Positions 21,115 to 32,194 of a stretch of 64,000 nt of DNA are shown here, piece by piece. The notes under the pieces are model-generated. The model made no database searches and was not told the origin of the DNA. It was given only the letters and a program-made list of their open reading frames with translations. This DNA comes from Dendrolimus kikuchii. Lineage: Eukaryota; Arthropoda; Insecta; Lepidoptera; Lasiocampidae. Position 1 is the stretch's first letter; each line of letters starts with the position of its first letter. Where the stretch lies: NCBI GenBank assembly GCA_019925095.2, contig CM034391.1, positions 25,657,051 through 25,721,050 of the forward strand. Direction: 5' to 3'. The position numbers and the translations under genes were made by a program.

Positions 21115-21845
21115 AGTCGGTAACAACCGACTTCAAACTAAAAAGCAAGAAATAAATATTTTCTACAATATCTTGAAGTCGGTGCATTTTGTAATATTGT
21201 TGTTGTTTTTTTTTTTTAAGTTGTACTTGGAACCGACTTCATGGTGTAGACTTTAGTCTGAATTCGGTTTTGTGATTTTGTTAAAAAAAAACTACTTTTA
21301 TCTATATATAAATTATAAATTAGTACAATGAAGAAATTTATAAATAATCTAATACAATGAAAGAAAACTTAAACATATTTGTTTTGTATTATATCCATAG
21401 TCCCTCAAGACTATAAGTATAATATTAAGCGTAGATCACTGTCTTCTATGGGTAAGGTGACCAGAAGGCTGGCTACGTTTCCTAGCTGGATCGCCATACT
21501 GATCCGTTGCCCGAGGTAACCACCAGTCTTCTGATTACCTGAAGAGTCAATGAGTCGTTTTCTACTCTTTAGGAAATAATATTTGAGCGCCTGTTGAAAT
21601 TGTACTACTGTGACACGCATACAAGTTTTGTCTTTCGAAAAAGTGTAGACGCTCGGCACTCTACATAACGGATTGCTCTTGATTTCCTGGGACCCATCAG
21701 ATCCTGACTTGCTGACAATTGGACCACTGCACAAGGATACTCTTAAAAAAAAATCGGTCCACAATTGACAGAGAAATAGCGTAACATACAAAAAAACATG
21801 AAGTCGAATTGAGAACCCTCCCTCTTTTTGGAAGTCGGTTAAAAA
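21115..21845. repeat. Family K repeat, copy K2, interrupted
   Basis: The left part has ACCGACTTCAAACTAAAAAG and CTTGAAGTCGGTGCA. The right part ends GAAGTCGAATTGAGAACC and GGAAGTCGGTTAAAAAA. Between them lies the coding relic at 21405-21660. Confidence 0.6.
21405..21660 (-). pseudogene. Retroelement C-terminal fragment (GQRISxAIQRGN type), 1
   Basis: The minus strand ends KRLIDSSGNQKTGGYLGQRI SMAIQLGNVASLLVTLP (a break inserted here at residue 20). This tail is shared with the relics at 27785 and 33065 and recurs in many metazoan retroelement proteins. Only the tail survives. Confidence 0.6.
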
Positions 21846-22429
21846 AGTCGCTGTAGGATACATATTCGATTATTATGCAAGGTAATTAGCGTGGAAAGCA
21901 CTATTAAGACATAATCTAAGTTCTTCGTTTCACATATTTCAACATAATCATTGTTTTATAACACCGCTAAAGCTAAACAATTACTACGTTAAGCAATTAC
22001 TTTCTTCAAACGCCAAGATAATTACTTAACACACAAGCCCCAGTAAAACAAACTCCCAACGACGTAACATCATTTAGCTTTCATATTACTTACTCCACCA
22101 GTTATAACATTCTAGTATATCATAAGTTTACCCAATTATAATAAAGACAACATTCGTAGAGATCAAATATTGTATTACTAAATTTATGCATAACATGTAT
22201 ATAAGAATTAATACAATTTCTCGGCACGCAGCACTCAACGATATCAGCCGCTAGGCTCTTATCACTCAATCGGCTTGTGCCGCGACGGTGACAGGAGTCC
22301 CGATGTGATGGGATGACTGGTTAAAATGTTCACAAAAGTTCACTTTGGAAGCGTCTAATCTTTTAAGTACGTGCGCTACCGTCGGTTCTGCTATAGCCGA
22401 ACAGAAGGATCTCACATTAGATAATATAT
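21846..22429. other. Unassigned interval, possibly unique DNA
   Basis: I find no match to other repeats in the window. It has a GC-richer patch near 22225-22310 and no gene. Confidence 0.35.
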
Positions 22430-22722
22430 ATAATAACAGCCCATAAATGTCCCACTGCTGGTCTCGGGCCTCCCATTATAGGGGAACGGACAGTATACCC
22501 GCCACGCTTGTCTAAGGCGGCTTGGCAGGTTTGACACGTCGGTTAAATCGATATGCAGGTTGCATCACGATGTTTTCCTTCAACGTTGTTAGGACGTGTT
22601 AATTGCAACAATATTCATATTAGGTCAGAAAACTGTCTCAGTGGCGTATGCGTTCTGGCCAGGATCGAACCCGCACCCTTTAAGCATGAGACGTGTGCAC
22701 TAGCCATTACGCTACCACGACC
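22430..22722 (-). repeat. tRNA-derived SINE-T, copy 1
   Basis: Reverse orientation. The head GTCGTGGTAGCGTAATGGCT carries an A-box-like sequence, GGGTTCGATCCTGGCC is the B box, and the tail has CCTATAATGGGAGGCCCGAG followed by CAGCAGTGGGACATTTATGG. It is about 290 bp and lacks a tRNA acceptor stem, so it is a SINE, not a tRNA gene. Confidence 0.8.
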
Positions 22723-22725
22723 TGT

Positions 22726-22793
22726 AGATTGTTTAGTCGCCTCTGACGACAGGCCACCCGGCCGGAGAAGTTACTATTCTTTTTCCGTTCTGA
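22726..22793 (-). repeat. Family A fragment
   Basis: Only the 5' sense end of the family (GTTTAGTCGCCTCTGACGAC to CCGTTC) remains, adjoining SINE-T. Confidence 0.7.
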
Positions 22794-23465
22794 CTTGGTG
22801 ATCATGAAATTGGTTCATGAGTATACTTACGAATAAATAAATAATATCAAAATCTATCCACAATTCAGGAATAAATCGCGTAACATGCATATAAAAAATT
22901 AAGCGCCTGTATAAAGTGTAATAGCTACACGCGTATACAAGATTTTTTCCAAGAATTTATGCATCCGGCTTTCTTTAATTAGAGTTATACTCGATAGCCC
23001 TAGGATCCGATCCACTCATCAGATCCTGACTTCGTGACCATGGGACTACCTCTGGAGTACACACTTACGAGTAAAGGAAAAAAATTGAAAATTGGTTTAC
23101 AATTGATGGAGATATCTTGTTACAAAGAATTCGACAAAAAATTTCCTGTGTTTCTCAAATTTATTGCAATCAAGATATAAGATAAGATATGGTGACGATG
23201 GGACCAATTCGGAAGTATAACTTTTCGATTAAAAGAAAAATTTCGAAAATCGTTCCACAATTGACTGAGAAATCGAGTAATGAACATATTTTCATAATAT
23301 TTTCTACAACACCTTGAAGTCAGTGCTAAGTAAAACATAAAAAACAACAACTTTGAAAAACATAGTGTTTTATATTTTTCTTCGCAACGACTTCACGATG
23401 TTGTAAAAAATAATTACTGTTTGCTTTTTATTTACTTTTAAAGTCGGTTTTATCTCTACAGATTA
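22794..23465. repeat. Family K repeat, diverged copy K3
   Basis: Repeated phrases TCCACAATTGACTGAGAAAT, ACACCTTGAAGTCAGTGCTA and TTTTAAAGTCGGTTTTATC tie it to family K. Old and rearranged. Confidence 0.5.
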
Positions 23466-23496
23466 TATACTATCGATATATATTTTTGTTCATCTA

Positions 23497-23665
23497 TACT
23501 AATACTAATATTATAAAGAGGTAAAGTTTGTGACGTTGTAGGGGGTAATCTCTGGATCTACTAAACCGATTTTAAAAATTCTTTTACTGTTCGAAAGCTA
23601 CGTTAATGGCCTATATATCATGGCAAGGAATAGAGCGCGGATGAAACCGCGCCGGGCTGCTAGTT
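23497..23665 (+). mobile_element. Short Helitron-like element
   Basis: 5' side ACTAATACTAATATTATAAA, 3' side ACCGCGCCGGGCTGCTAG followed by T. The GCGCGGATGAAACCGCGC stem precedes the CTAG end. Internal CTAAACCGATTTTAAAAATTC is typical of the group. Confidence 0.75.
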
Positions 23666-24007
23666 TTTTTATAAACTGAGAAGTTATTTCCAATTACTTG
23701 TAACAAAAAGAAATAGATTGCTTTTGCATCTATTAATGCTTTAATCGAATTCTTTCTGCTCGTCCACGCTTCTTAGAGACAAGCTAGATTCACAATGTTA
23801 TTTCCTAGAAATTCTTTCTGTAAACTATTAGGGTTCATGTCGGTGGGAGTTTAGACGGTGTTACAAACGCCGTAAGCTGCGTACGGCGTGAAAGAAAGAA
23901 AATGAATATTAATTTATAGGACAAGATACAAAAAGCGATACTGTAGGCGGATGTTTTGATGTGCAAAAAGAAATGTAAGCATATAAACTTTAAAAAAAAC
24001 TTTACTG
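23666..24007. other. Unassigned interval
   Basis: AT-rich, no supported feature. Confidence 0.35.
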
Positions 24008-24325
24008 TTTTTTTTTTTTTTATTGCAGAAGTTCAGCAGACAGGCAGACGGCCCACTGGATAGAAAGCGGTAACCATCGCCTATGGACATTTGCAACACC
24101 AAAGGTGCTACAAATGCGCTGCTGCTCTCTTAAGTGAGTCTGGAACCTGGTTACTAATGCCGGAACACAACTCAAAGTTGTTATGGCGGCATGCTCTAGA
24201 CCAGGGGTGGTAGCCATCCAGTCGGGCAAATGCCCTACCACCTGGCTGTGGATTGTTTAGTCGCCTCTTACGACAGGCCACCCGGCCGCAGGAAATTGTA
24301 TTCTTTCTCCGTTCCTGCACGGATA
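24008..24325 (-). repeat. Family A retroposon, copy A9
   Basis: A long form in reverse with a T-tract at the left and CTGCACGGATA at the right. Confidence 0.87.
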
Positions 24326-24708
24326 ACAACATGTTTGTAACATACTTTATGATATTTTCGTGATAATACACGGAACACACGGGAACGGTCTTATTAATAA
24401 ACGTAGATTAAAGCTAGACTAACTTTCCTCTTAAAGTTGGAGTATACTTATTCAACTTTACTCTCTGAGTAAAATTTACTATAGTTTTAGGATGGATTAT
24501 GCTTAGACTAAGCAGTTATTTTAATAAGTAGGTCTTAAAAACTTTTATTTTCTATGATGTTTTTATAATTTTTAACTCTGCAAATCAGTACGATTTCTGA
24601 AACAGAGAACAACATTATAAATATTAATACTAATATACCACGATATCAAATTTTAACTTACCTTCTTTGTCCTTCTTCAACCTAATAACACCGTTTTATT
24701 TTTGGTTC
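24326..24708. other. Unassigned interval
   Basis: AT-rich, no supported feature. Confidence 0.35.
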
Positions 24709-24911
24709 AATTATTAACGTAATTGATCGTGTACTAGCGGAGGGTGATGTCAGGAGCCTTAAGAACAGACGAGTGTGTATGACAAGAGTTATGAATGTCA
24801 AAGAAGCAAGTGAGGTGTGTAAGAATGGGCCTGAACGGCGCTCTGTTGTTCGTGCCTACCCCGCAAGGGAACTGGCTTGAAGTTATGTATGTATGTATGT
24901 AATTATTAACG
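24709..24911 (+). mobile_element. LINE-B 3' end, copy B7
   Basis: 5'-truncated to 181 bp with a (TGTA)n tail. A perfect 11-bp TSD, AATTATTAACG, lies at 24709-24719 and 24901-24911. Confidence 0.88.
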
Positions 24912-24944
24912 GTTTTATTAAATTTTATGTGAGTAAAATATGTG

Positions 24945-25170
24945 ATATATATATAAGTATATTATTGTACATTATATTACATATATTAACATTAGTATAG
25001 TCTTAAGCTGCACGCCAGCAGTTTATCGTGATTAAGATCCTTGTCCATCCAGAGGTTGCCTGGAAGAGATTGCTTTAAGCAATAAGGCCGCCCATTGTAC
25101 TACTACCTAATATTAAGATATGTAAATGTGTTACTGTTTTAATTTGGTATCAAATAAAGAGTATTGTTGT
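24945..25170 (+). mobile_element. LINE-D 3' end, D5, with (GTT)n tail
   Basis: The closest relative of the 3' end of the full element at 55.3 kb: CTTAAGCTGCACGCCAGCAG, GGTTGCCTGGAAGAGATTGC, hairpin ATTGCTTTAAGCAAT (25069-25083), then AATAAAGAGTATT and (GTT)n. It shows where the family's 3' end lies. Confidence 0.85.
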
Positions 25171-26136
25171 TGTTGTTTTTGTGAAAGTAGGAGTAGGTGA
25201 GAAAATAAAAACCTACTACAAAATAAAAAAAACAGATTTGCGGACTTCAAATTTGGCTCAAAACAATAACTTATTTATAGCTATTGTTCTATCTATCTAT
25301 CTTTGTTGTTGATGGCTCCAACGCGTTTGGCATTGATTTTGCCAATGTCATAGTAAAAGAGGCAGGTGTTAATAGACGCTAATATAGCTGGCAAAATCAA
25401 ATATATAGCTATATAGCTATTGTTCAATTCACTTTCTTAAACTACTGACATTGTAAATGTCATCTGTCAATATTATTTGTCAGTTTACGGACATTTCCAT
25501 TCAACTAGTCGGTATATTTACTTTTATTTATTTTTATTACTCTTGGTGTAAGGAAGATATTGTTACTCTGAGGATACTTCTTATTTATTAATAACATTGT
25601 TACAATGAATTTAACACCTGGCTATGCATAGAGTAACTAGTCCAGCCTAAAGTCGGAGTAATCCTGAGAGCAAGATATTTTTATTAATACGACGGTAGGG
25701 GACTAAGCGACTCGACGCGGAGCGCAGGGTATGGGAGGGGATGGACGTCCCGCGCGTACACCAGGGTAGCGTGATGCTCCACAGGGCTAGCGTCGCGCGC
25801 TATATTACAAAATAATAAACATACCAATCAATTATGATGTCCTAAAAAAGGCCCATGTTCAACATAATACTGGTTTCAAAACGAGGGCTGATCTTCCACA
25901 AGGCCATTTAAGCGACGCTAGTGACGCTTTAGTGCATAAAGTGAATAACTTGCATAGTACACATGCGTGTAACTTGAAACCATGTGCGACTGGTGGGCGA
26001 GAGTACCGATATCAAATTATTTGAATTCTAGACTTCTATGAACTGTCAGTAGTTAGACGTGATTTCATTCACAGATTATTTTTGGAAATTATGAGTTCCT
26101 CATGCAAATTTTCATTGCCCATTTGAGTTAAGGGGT
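25171..26136. other. Unassigned interval with a short GC-rich patch
   Basis: Mostly AT-rich. 25690-25800 is GC-rich (GCGACTCGACGCGGAGCGCA, GGACGTCCCGCGCG) with no open frame I recognise. Confidence 0.35.
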
Positions 26137-26372
26137 TACCATCACCTATGGACACTTGCAACACCAAAGGTACTACAGATGCGCTGCTGCTCTCTAAAGA
26201 GTGACTGGAGCCTGGCTAGTGGCCAGACACATCTCGAGGTTGTTATGACAGCATACTCTAGATCAAGGGTAGTAGCCATCCAGACGGTCAAATACTCTAC
26301 CGCCTGGCTGTGGGTTGTTTTGTCACCTCTTAAGGCCGCCTGGCCGCAGGAAATTATATTCTTTCGCCGTAC
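26137..26372 (-). repeat. Family A retroposon, copy A10 (decayed)
   Basis: A reverse copy lacking the tail part and with several substitutions. It sits 45 bp from A11 in the same orientation. Confidence 0.78.
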
Positions 26373-26414
26373 CTCTCGTACTCTTGTTCCGAGTTATTTT
26401 CGCATTTTATACTA

Positions 26415-26651
26415 ATTTTTTTTTTTATGGCAGGAGTTCAGCAGACAGGCGGATGGCCTACTCGATGGAAAGCGGTTACCATCGCCTATGGACATTTGCA
26501 ACAGCAAGTTGCTAAAAATGCGCTGCTGCTCTCTTAAGGGAAACTGGAACCTGGTCACTAAAGCCGAAACACAACTCAAGGTTGTTTTGGCGACATACTT
26601 TAGACCAGGGGTGGTAGCCATCCAGTCGGGTAAATGCCCTACCACCTGGCA
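26415..26651 (-). repeat. Family A retroposon, copy A11 (short form)
   Basis: A reverse copy with a T-tract at the left that stops exactly at CACCTGGC, the short-class start point. Confidence 0.83.
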
Positions 26652-26718
26652 ATAAATTATCCATGGCAAGTATATTAAACCATTAGCTTATTGCAAGCAA
26701 TTTAAAATTTAAGTATCA

Positions 26719-27324
26719 TAAAGTATACCTGTCGTGGTAGCGTAATGGCTAGCGCACGCGTCCCAGACTCAGAGGGCGCGGGTTCGATCCTGGCCGGAAC
26801 GCATGCACCTCTTAGTCAGTTTTCTGATCTAATGTGCATATTGTTACAATTACCATGTGCTAACAACGGTGAAGGAAAACATCGTGATGCAACCTGCACA
26901 TCGAGATAACCGATGTGTCAAACCTGCCAAGCCGCCTTGGACAAGCGTGGCGGGTATACTGTCCGTTCCCCCTATAATCCTTCCCTTTGGGCTTTATATT
27001 ACTCGTCGCCCGTTCTCAATTAGTATTTTGTGTCGCCCTATGGTGGGCATCATTAAATTCATTCCCCATTCATGGCAACAGTCCAGCCGAGGTAAAACTC
27101 CTTAGGGAGCTCCCTCGAGCAAGTTGCCCCCCCGGGCTCGAGCGCCTTCGCTTCGCGAAGGCACTCGCCCCAGACACCCCGGTAAAGTTGTAAGGTCTTC
27201 GGACCAACAACATAAAGTCAAGTCCAACAAAAAAAAAAAAAAAAACCCCTATAATGGGAGGCCCGAGCTCAGCAGTGGGACGTTAATGGGCTGATATTAT
27301 TTTATTTTTAATTAAAGTATACCT
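26719..27324 (+). repeat. tRNA-derived SINE-T, copy 2, split by a retroposon
   Basis: The head GTCGTGGTAGCGTAATGGCT with B box GGGTTCGATCC starts at 26731. The tail GGGAGGCCCGAGCTCAGCAG ends near 27312. TAAAGTATACCT at 26719-26730 and 27313-27324 is a 12-bp TSD. Removing the insert leaves about 305 bp. Confidence 0.87.
26969..27255 (+). repeat. Unrecognised A-tailed retroposon nested in SINE-T
   Basis: A 267-bp insert (26979-27245) starting CCTTCCCTTTGGGC and ending in about 20 A. It contains the hairpin-prone GCGCCTTCGCTTCGCGAAGG. CCCCTATAAT at 26969-26978 and 27246-27255 is a perfect 10-bp TSD. I see no other copy in the window and no A/B boxes. Confidence 0.85.
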
Positions 27325-27784
27325 CCGTTAATGAATTATGACATAAAATACACCCTTAAATGGTAATGTACGTAATCCTTTGTAAAGTCGGGTACACATT
27401 AATTATGTGGCACGCAATCTGCGAATAAGGAGTGGAGTACACGTGATCCCTTGCGTGTACTGTTAGTACAATGTTCGGTACACAAAGGCGAGGCTTCCAC
27501 TTAATATAGTATAGTCGTCGGTTTAGTTAAAGCAAATTAAGTTCTAAGTAGATAAGTATATTCTGAAATACGTTTTGTCATCTTGGAATTTTTTGCAGCC
27601 TTATTGATATTCTACGTCCGTATATATTTATGAAATAATAGAACCATTTATTATTGTGTTATTTTATAGCCTATACAAATTAATATTAATTAAAAATCTA
27701 AAATATCCTATAAATAAACCTAACTTAAAAATATATATACAATAGTAAAAAAAAAACTAATATTAAAATAAAACCTATATTAAA
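27325..27784. other. Unassigned interval
   Basis: No repeat family or gene recognised. Confidence 0.35.
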
Positions 27785-28088
27785 GCCCGTCCAGCCCCAC
27801 CAGAGCACTGTCGCTGGGCATTGTACCTAGAAGGCTGGCAGCATTACCTCGCTGGATACAAAGGCTAATCCTTTGAGCGAGGTAAGCTCCAGCCTTCCGG
27901 TCTCCTGTTTTGTCCTATAGAAGGTGACGGTAGGGCCTGCAACCAAAGTCCTGATTCCCATACAGAGGTAGCTAAAAGACGGGCTCGATCTGCAGAACTA
28001 ATCGACGTTTCCAATAGTTTTTTACGTGACAGTTCACAGATCGGCCCGTCCCAGGACCTCTGTATAGAGGGGACAATGGGCAGAAATT
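27785..28088 (-). pseudogene. Retroelement C-terminal fragment, 2, internally deleted
   Basis: Minus-strand frames read WDGPICELSRKKLLETSIS, RARLLATSVWESGLWLQALP and SPSIG. They jump directly to the tail [20 protein letters not shown] followed by TMPS. The intervening Cys-rich and nuclease-like parts of this protein family are missing. Confidence 0.65.
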
Positions 28089-28094
28089 TATGAA

Positions 28095-28370
28095 ATAAAT
28101 AGGTACAAATATATTTTTGAAGTGAAACTTTAGAATCGTTGTAATTTAAAACTCGATGACACGAAAAAGTGAAACTGAAAAGAGATAAACACATAAATCC
28201 ATAGAACTAAGCCTGCGAGAGAATAAGATAGAATACATAATAGTTAATGATTTAAACACTATCCTCATACAGATGGAGTTGGAAATGTTTTGAAGTTTTT
28301 GTTAATACTTCAAATTTCGTGTCTTAAAGCTAAAATATATTATAGTGATATAATGTATTATAGTGATATA
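28095..28370. repeat. Dispersed repeat F, copy 2 (without middle)
   Basis: Matches both outer parts of 19300-19905 but lacks the roughly 430-bp middle that occurs alone at 48506. Confidence 0.6.
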
Positions 28371-28379
28371 ATGTATATT

Positions 28380-28482
28380 AAACACAAAGTAAACAAAAGA
28401 AATCCAAATGCCGAAAAGGTAATAAAGTGTGTGTTTTATGGTAGGCAGGTGTGCATCCACTTTTGTCGGCGTGTAACAATAT
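28380..28482 (-). mobile_element. LTR-1 fragment, copy i
   Basis: The first ~100 bp of the LTR in reverse, ending TCGGCGTGTAACA then ATAT at 28479-28482. The rest is deleted. Confidence 0.7.
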
Positions 28483-28537
28483 GTTTGTACTAGTGTAAGA
28501 CTTATTGGGTGTTCTCAATAAATAAAAAAAAAAAAAA

Positions 28538-28926
28538 ATACATACATAACTTCACGCCAGTTCCCTTGTGGGGTAGGCACGAACAACAGAGCGCCATTTA
28601 GGCTTATTCTTACACACCTCACTTGCTTCTTTGACATTCATAACTCTTGTCATGCACGCTCGTCTGTTCTTAAGGCTCCTAACATCACCTTCTGCTAGTA
28701 CACGATCAATTTGATCATGGAAAGTGTGTCGTGGCCTTCCACGACTTCTGCATCCATCCACTTTTGCATTGTATATCTGTTTATTCATTCTTTCATCATG
28801 CATTCTTTCTACATGTCCGAACCACCGCAGCATTCCTTTCCTTACCTTCACCCCGACACTCTCTTTCAGACCAACTGTCTTTCTTACTTCGGTATTACGA
28901 ACGCGGTCCGCAAGCGTCACTCCGCA
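28538..28926 (-). mobile_element. LINE-B 3' end, copy B8
   Basis: The frame is open from FCGVTLADRVRNTEVRKTVG to RELA. The tail joins an A-rich tract; AAATAAAAAAA occurs at both sides and may be the TSD. Family K sequence follows. Confidence 0.83.
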
Positions 28927-29030
28927 AAATAAAAAAATGGTCCACAATTAAGTGAGAACAGACGTAACAAACATACAAAAATAACACACAATCAAATCCA
29001 GGATCTCCTTTCGGAAGTCGGTTAATAATT
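28927..29030. repeat. Family K fragment, K4
   Basis: TCCACAATTAAGTGAGAACA to CGGAAGTCGGTTAATAA, the end portion of the family only. Confidence 0.55.
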
Positions 29031-29365
29031 TTTTTACAGCCGTATACGTATACAAATTACCTATCCGAATTTGATAATGAAACAATTCAGCATTATCTCG
29101 ACAGCAGCGACAAATTTGTAAATATCCCAACAATACAGCAATCGCTGTCATATAAGGCGGGTTATGTTGAAATTATGCTAATGACCACTCGTATCGCACA
29201 AATTTGCGGTTAAGCACAACTGCGATCCGGCTATTATAACTGTTATAGCAATTATTATAATTGTAAAGGCTTTATCTCTTTTTACATCGGTTAATGACAT
29301 TTAGTTAATCTAAAATGAGTGCGGTTTTGTTATGTCGTTTTCACTAAACACGTACAGTGAGTTTT
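29031..29365. other. Unassigned interval
   Basis: AT-rich, no supported feature. Confidence 0.35.
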
Positions 29366-29653
29366 TATTTATTTATTGCAGGAGATCAGCAGACAGGCAG
29401 ACGGCCCACTTGATGGAAAGCGGTTACCATCGCCTATGGACATTTGCAACACCAAAGTTGCTACAAATGCGCTGCTGCTCTCTTAAGGGAGACTGGAACC
29501 TGGTCACTAATGCCGGAACACAACTCGAGGTTGTTATGGCGACATACTTTAGACCAGGGGTGGTAGCCATCCAGTCGGGGAAATGCCCTATCACCTGGCT
29601 GTGGGTTGTTAAGTCGCAGGAAATTGTATTCTTTCTCCGTTCCTGCACGGATA
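29366..29653 (-). repeat. Family A retroposon, copy A12 (small deletion)
   Basis: A reverse long form lacking about 28 bp of the GACAGGCCGCCCGGCC block, otherwise close to consensus. Confidence 0.87.
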
Positions 29654-29694
29654 AAAAAATTATCTGCAAAATGAGTTTAGGGTAGTAAAATCAC

Positions 29695-29757
29695 GGAACG
29701 AGAAAAATCACGGTCGTGAACGTGGTCGTTGTGAGCCTCTTGTGGAACGCAGCCTTC
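29695..29757. mobile_element. Lone terminal inverted repeat of the 9.8-kb DNA element
   Basis: GAGAAAAATCACGGTCGTGA then ACGTGGTCGTTGTGAG and GGAACGCAGCC match the right end at 10984-11039. No partner end is nearby. Confidence 0.65.
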
Positions 29758-30187
29758 AAAAACAGTAAACCTGAATTTAAATCTTACATTTTTGTCATTA
29801 CTGTCATATTGACAAAATCAATGCTGTCGTTTGTTACGACAGCCCGCCCGGCCGATGGAACTAGAGCCTCCATTTCCGCTAAAAGAGGACGCATCGACGC
29901 CGGGTGTCTTTAGACCATCGGCCGCTGTGAGCGGGCGGCGCAGGCTGGTCCCTGCAGAAGGGTCGTCATCTGCAGTTAATACCCTCGAGATTATATCGAG
30001 ATACAGGGGGCGTCACAAACCGCCCCACCCACAGAGAATATAAAGCGCAGTTCCCCGACAGTGGAAGAATCCTTTTGGCCACCGCCTATCAGAGATTCGC
30101 GGAGTGAGGAGACCTGCAGGCAATAAGATGAAGTACGAAATACCGAGGAGTTTCAGTGGGTGTCCACTACTTATATTAAATTAGGAA
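29758..30187. other. GC-rich unassigned block
   Basis: 29820-30170 is clearly GC-richer than its surroundings and reads partly open on the plus strand (SSPTVEESFWPPPIRDSR). It may be the 5' region of a LINE, but I cannot assign it. Confidence 0.3.
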
Positions 30188-30505
30188 TAAAGGAAAGGAA
30201 TGCTCCGGTGGTTCGGGTATGTGAAAAGAATGCATGATGAAAGAATGACTAAACAGATATACAATGCAAAAGTGGATGGATGCAGAGGTCCTGGAAGGCC
30301 ACGACACACCTTCCATGATCAATTTGATCGTGTACTAGCAGAAGGTGATGTCAGGAGCCTTAAGAACAGACGAGCGTGTATGAGCGTGTATGACAAGAGT
30401 TATGAATGTCAAAGAAGCAAGTGAGGTGTGTAAGAATAAGCTTGAATGGCGCTCTGTTGATCGTGTCTACCCCGCAAGGGATTATATATGTATGTATGTT
30501 CTTTG
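30188..30505 (+). mobile_element. LINE-B 3' end, copy B9
   Basis: Starts at RKGMLRWFGYVKRM. A tandem duplication of GAGCGTGTAT (near 30372-30392) breaks the frame, and the region before the tail is deleted. Confidence 0.82.
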
Positions 30506-30729
30506 TTTCATGGTGTTCTAATTACAAATAATATTAAATGTTCATTAGTTATTTCTTTATATTATTTTTTTCATCTTGGAAGGTGACGTCACTGCTTGAC
30601 ACTAACGGAAGACCAGCGTTGGTTGTTATCAACCAACATTTGCTGAGTTAGGGCCTGTTCAGAGTTAGTTAAGTTTTGGCTGTTATTAAACTGTTTATGT
30701 ATACGTTAATAATGTTAAATAACTCTAAG

Positions 30730-30850
30730 CATGACAAGAGCTGTGAATGTCAAAGAAGCAAGTGAGGTGTGTAAGAATAAGCCTAAATGGCACTCTGTTG
30801 TTCGTGCCTACCCCGCAAGGGAACTGGCGTGAAGTTATGTATGTATGTAT
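30730..30850 (+). mobile_element. LINE-B 3' end, copy B10 (short)
   Basis: Only the last ~110 bp, from ATGACAAGAG to (TGTA)n. Confidence 0.78.
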
Positions 30851-31731
30851 CTTTCTTTCAAGAGTGGAAAGATCAGATACCCGTAGTCCAGCCAATAAGG
30901 CTAAGGACAGGACACCAACCGGTTTTAGTGAGTATCCCCGACTCGGGTAGCAATAGCACTTACTCGGTGCTAGTGTTATCCCAACGTACCGAATTCCATA
31001 CTCTTTTTCCGACTATGTATTAGTATTCAGTCACCATTCCGGCATGGATGAAACTGATTAATGTACCAAATAAAATTATAACCTACCCTCTTTCGTAATC
31101 ATTGCGCGTAGCATTTAATTTGGGAAGCCAGAAACGTATTCCGAATGACGTAATTCACTAAATCAGTTGAGGGTTATATAAAAAGGGTGACGTCACTCGA
31201 CACCATCGTCGTAAACACTGCTGACGAGTCCCTTACAGGCGTGTCCGGGGTATAAATCATTTGCTTAATACGCCCCATCGTTGGCGGGGCGATAAAAACC
31301 TCTACCATGCTTAAAGGATTACCTTTATGGTCTAATCGCATGATATTTTCGCTTTGAAGCATGTACTATATTTCGCTTTTTATGGAGCTTTGTCTGCCAT
31401 GAAACTCGAATACTTCTAGTTTTGTTTAAGCTATACCATTTTCCATAAACTAGTCGTCGTCCAGTGGTCGAAATTAGACCATAATTAATTTAAATTATAA
31501 GTTTGAACATTATTAAGGTTCTGTTATCAAAAACTATATTTCTATAATGACGGATTTCGCCAAGGCTAAGCTGTTAATTTGACTTTTATAATAAACAAAA
31601 GAGTATATATGTATGTGTGTGTCAAATACATGGTAGTGTGTGTGTAATGTTTTTTTTTATTGATTCGATGTATTTTTTATGCATAATTTAAAAAAATATT
31701 AGCATACGTCGCTTCTTCTCTATATAAACTA
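30851..31731. other. Unassigned interval with a 62-residue ORF
   Basis: The minus ORF 31174-31362 (ends SSAVFTTMVSSDVTLFI) has no motif I know. GGTGACGTCACT occurs at about 30584 and 31188, a CRE-like palindrome, but both may be chance. Confidence 0.3.
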
Positions 31732-31925
31732 CTAGCTGTCCCGGCAGACGTTGTACTGCCCTGAAGAAATAAAATTTAGAACCCGATTGTAGCGCCACCT
31801 ACCGGGTCCAAATGTAAGCTATCCTATCTTATAAGTCGGATCAAACTGCACACGGTGTGCAAATTTGATTAAAATCGGTCAAGTAGTTTAGGAGTCCATC
31901 GCGGACAAACAACGTGAATTTCATA
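31732..31925 (-). mobile_element. Lep1-type Helitron, short
   Basis: The plus-strand start ACTAGCTGTCCCGGCAGACG with its GGCAG/CTGCC hairpin is the 3' terminus. The interior has GCACACGGTGTGC and AAAATCGGTCAAGTAGTTTA, matching 59335-59536. Confidence 0.75.
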
Positions 31926-32055
31926 CTCCTCCGTCCGCGCAATTTTCGCAAAAAGGGGTAAAAAGTTTTTGCTTCACGTAATTAATAAAATGATTTAATT
32001 ATACTATGTAGATTCATTTATGCAATGCAATGCATTCAAATGCAGCTTTTTTATA

Positions 32056-32194
32056 AGTCGTGGTAGCGTAATGGCTAGCGCACGCGTCCCAAACTCAAAG
32101 GGCGCGGGTTTAATCCTGACCAGAACGCATGCACCACTTACTTTTCTGATCTAATGTGCATATTGTTACAATTACCACGTGATAATAACGGTGA
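32056..32194 (+). repeat. tRNA-derived SINE-T, copy 3, truncated
   Basis: The tRNA-like head and following ~90 bp are intact, then the sequence switches without a gap into LINE-B at 32195. The B box is mutated to GGGTTTAATCC. Confidence 0.8.

Noticed and set aside
26731..26800. Possible tRNA gene in SINE-T.
   Set aside because: Three copies share a common non-tRNA tail, one has a retroposon TSD, and the cloverleaf is incomplete.
30582..31203. Two GGTGACGTCACT sites as CRE-type enhancers.
   Set aside because: Two short palindromes 600 bp apart without a nearby gene; could be remnants of one repeat.
31209..31245. CTGACGAGTCCCTTACAGG looks like the first half of a hammerhead ribozyme.
   Set aside because: No GAAA core follows a closing stem; the sequence continues CGTGTCCGGGG. 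One strand of seven bases is not enough.
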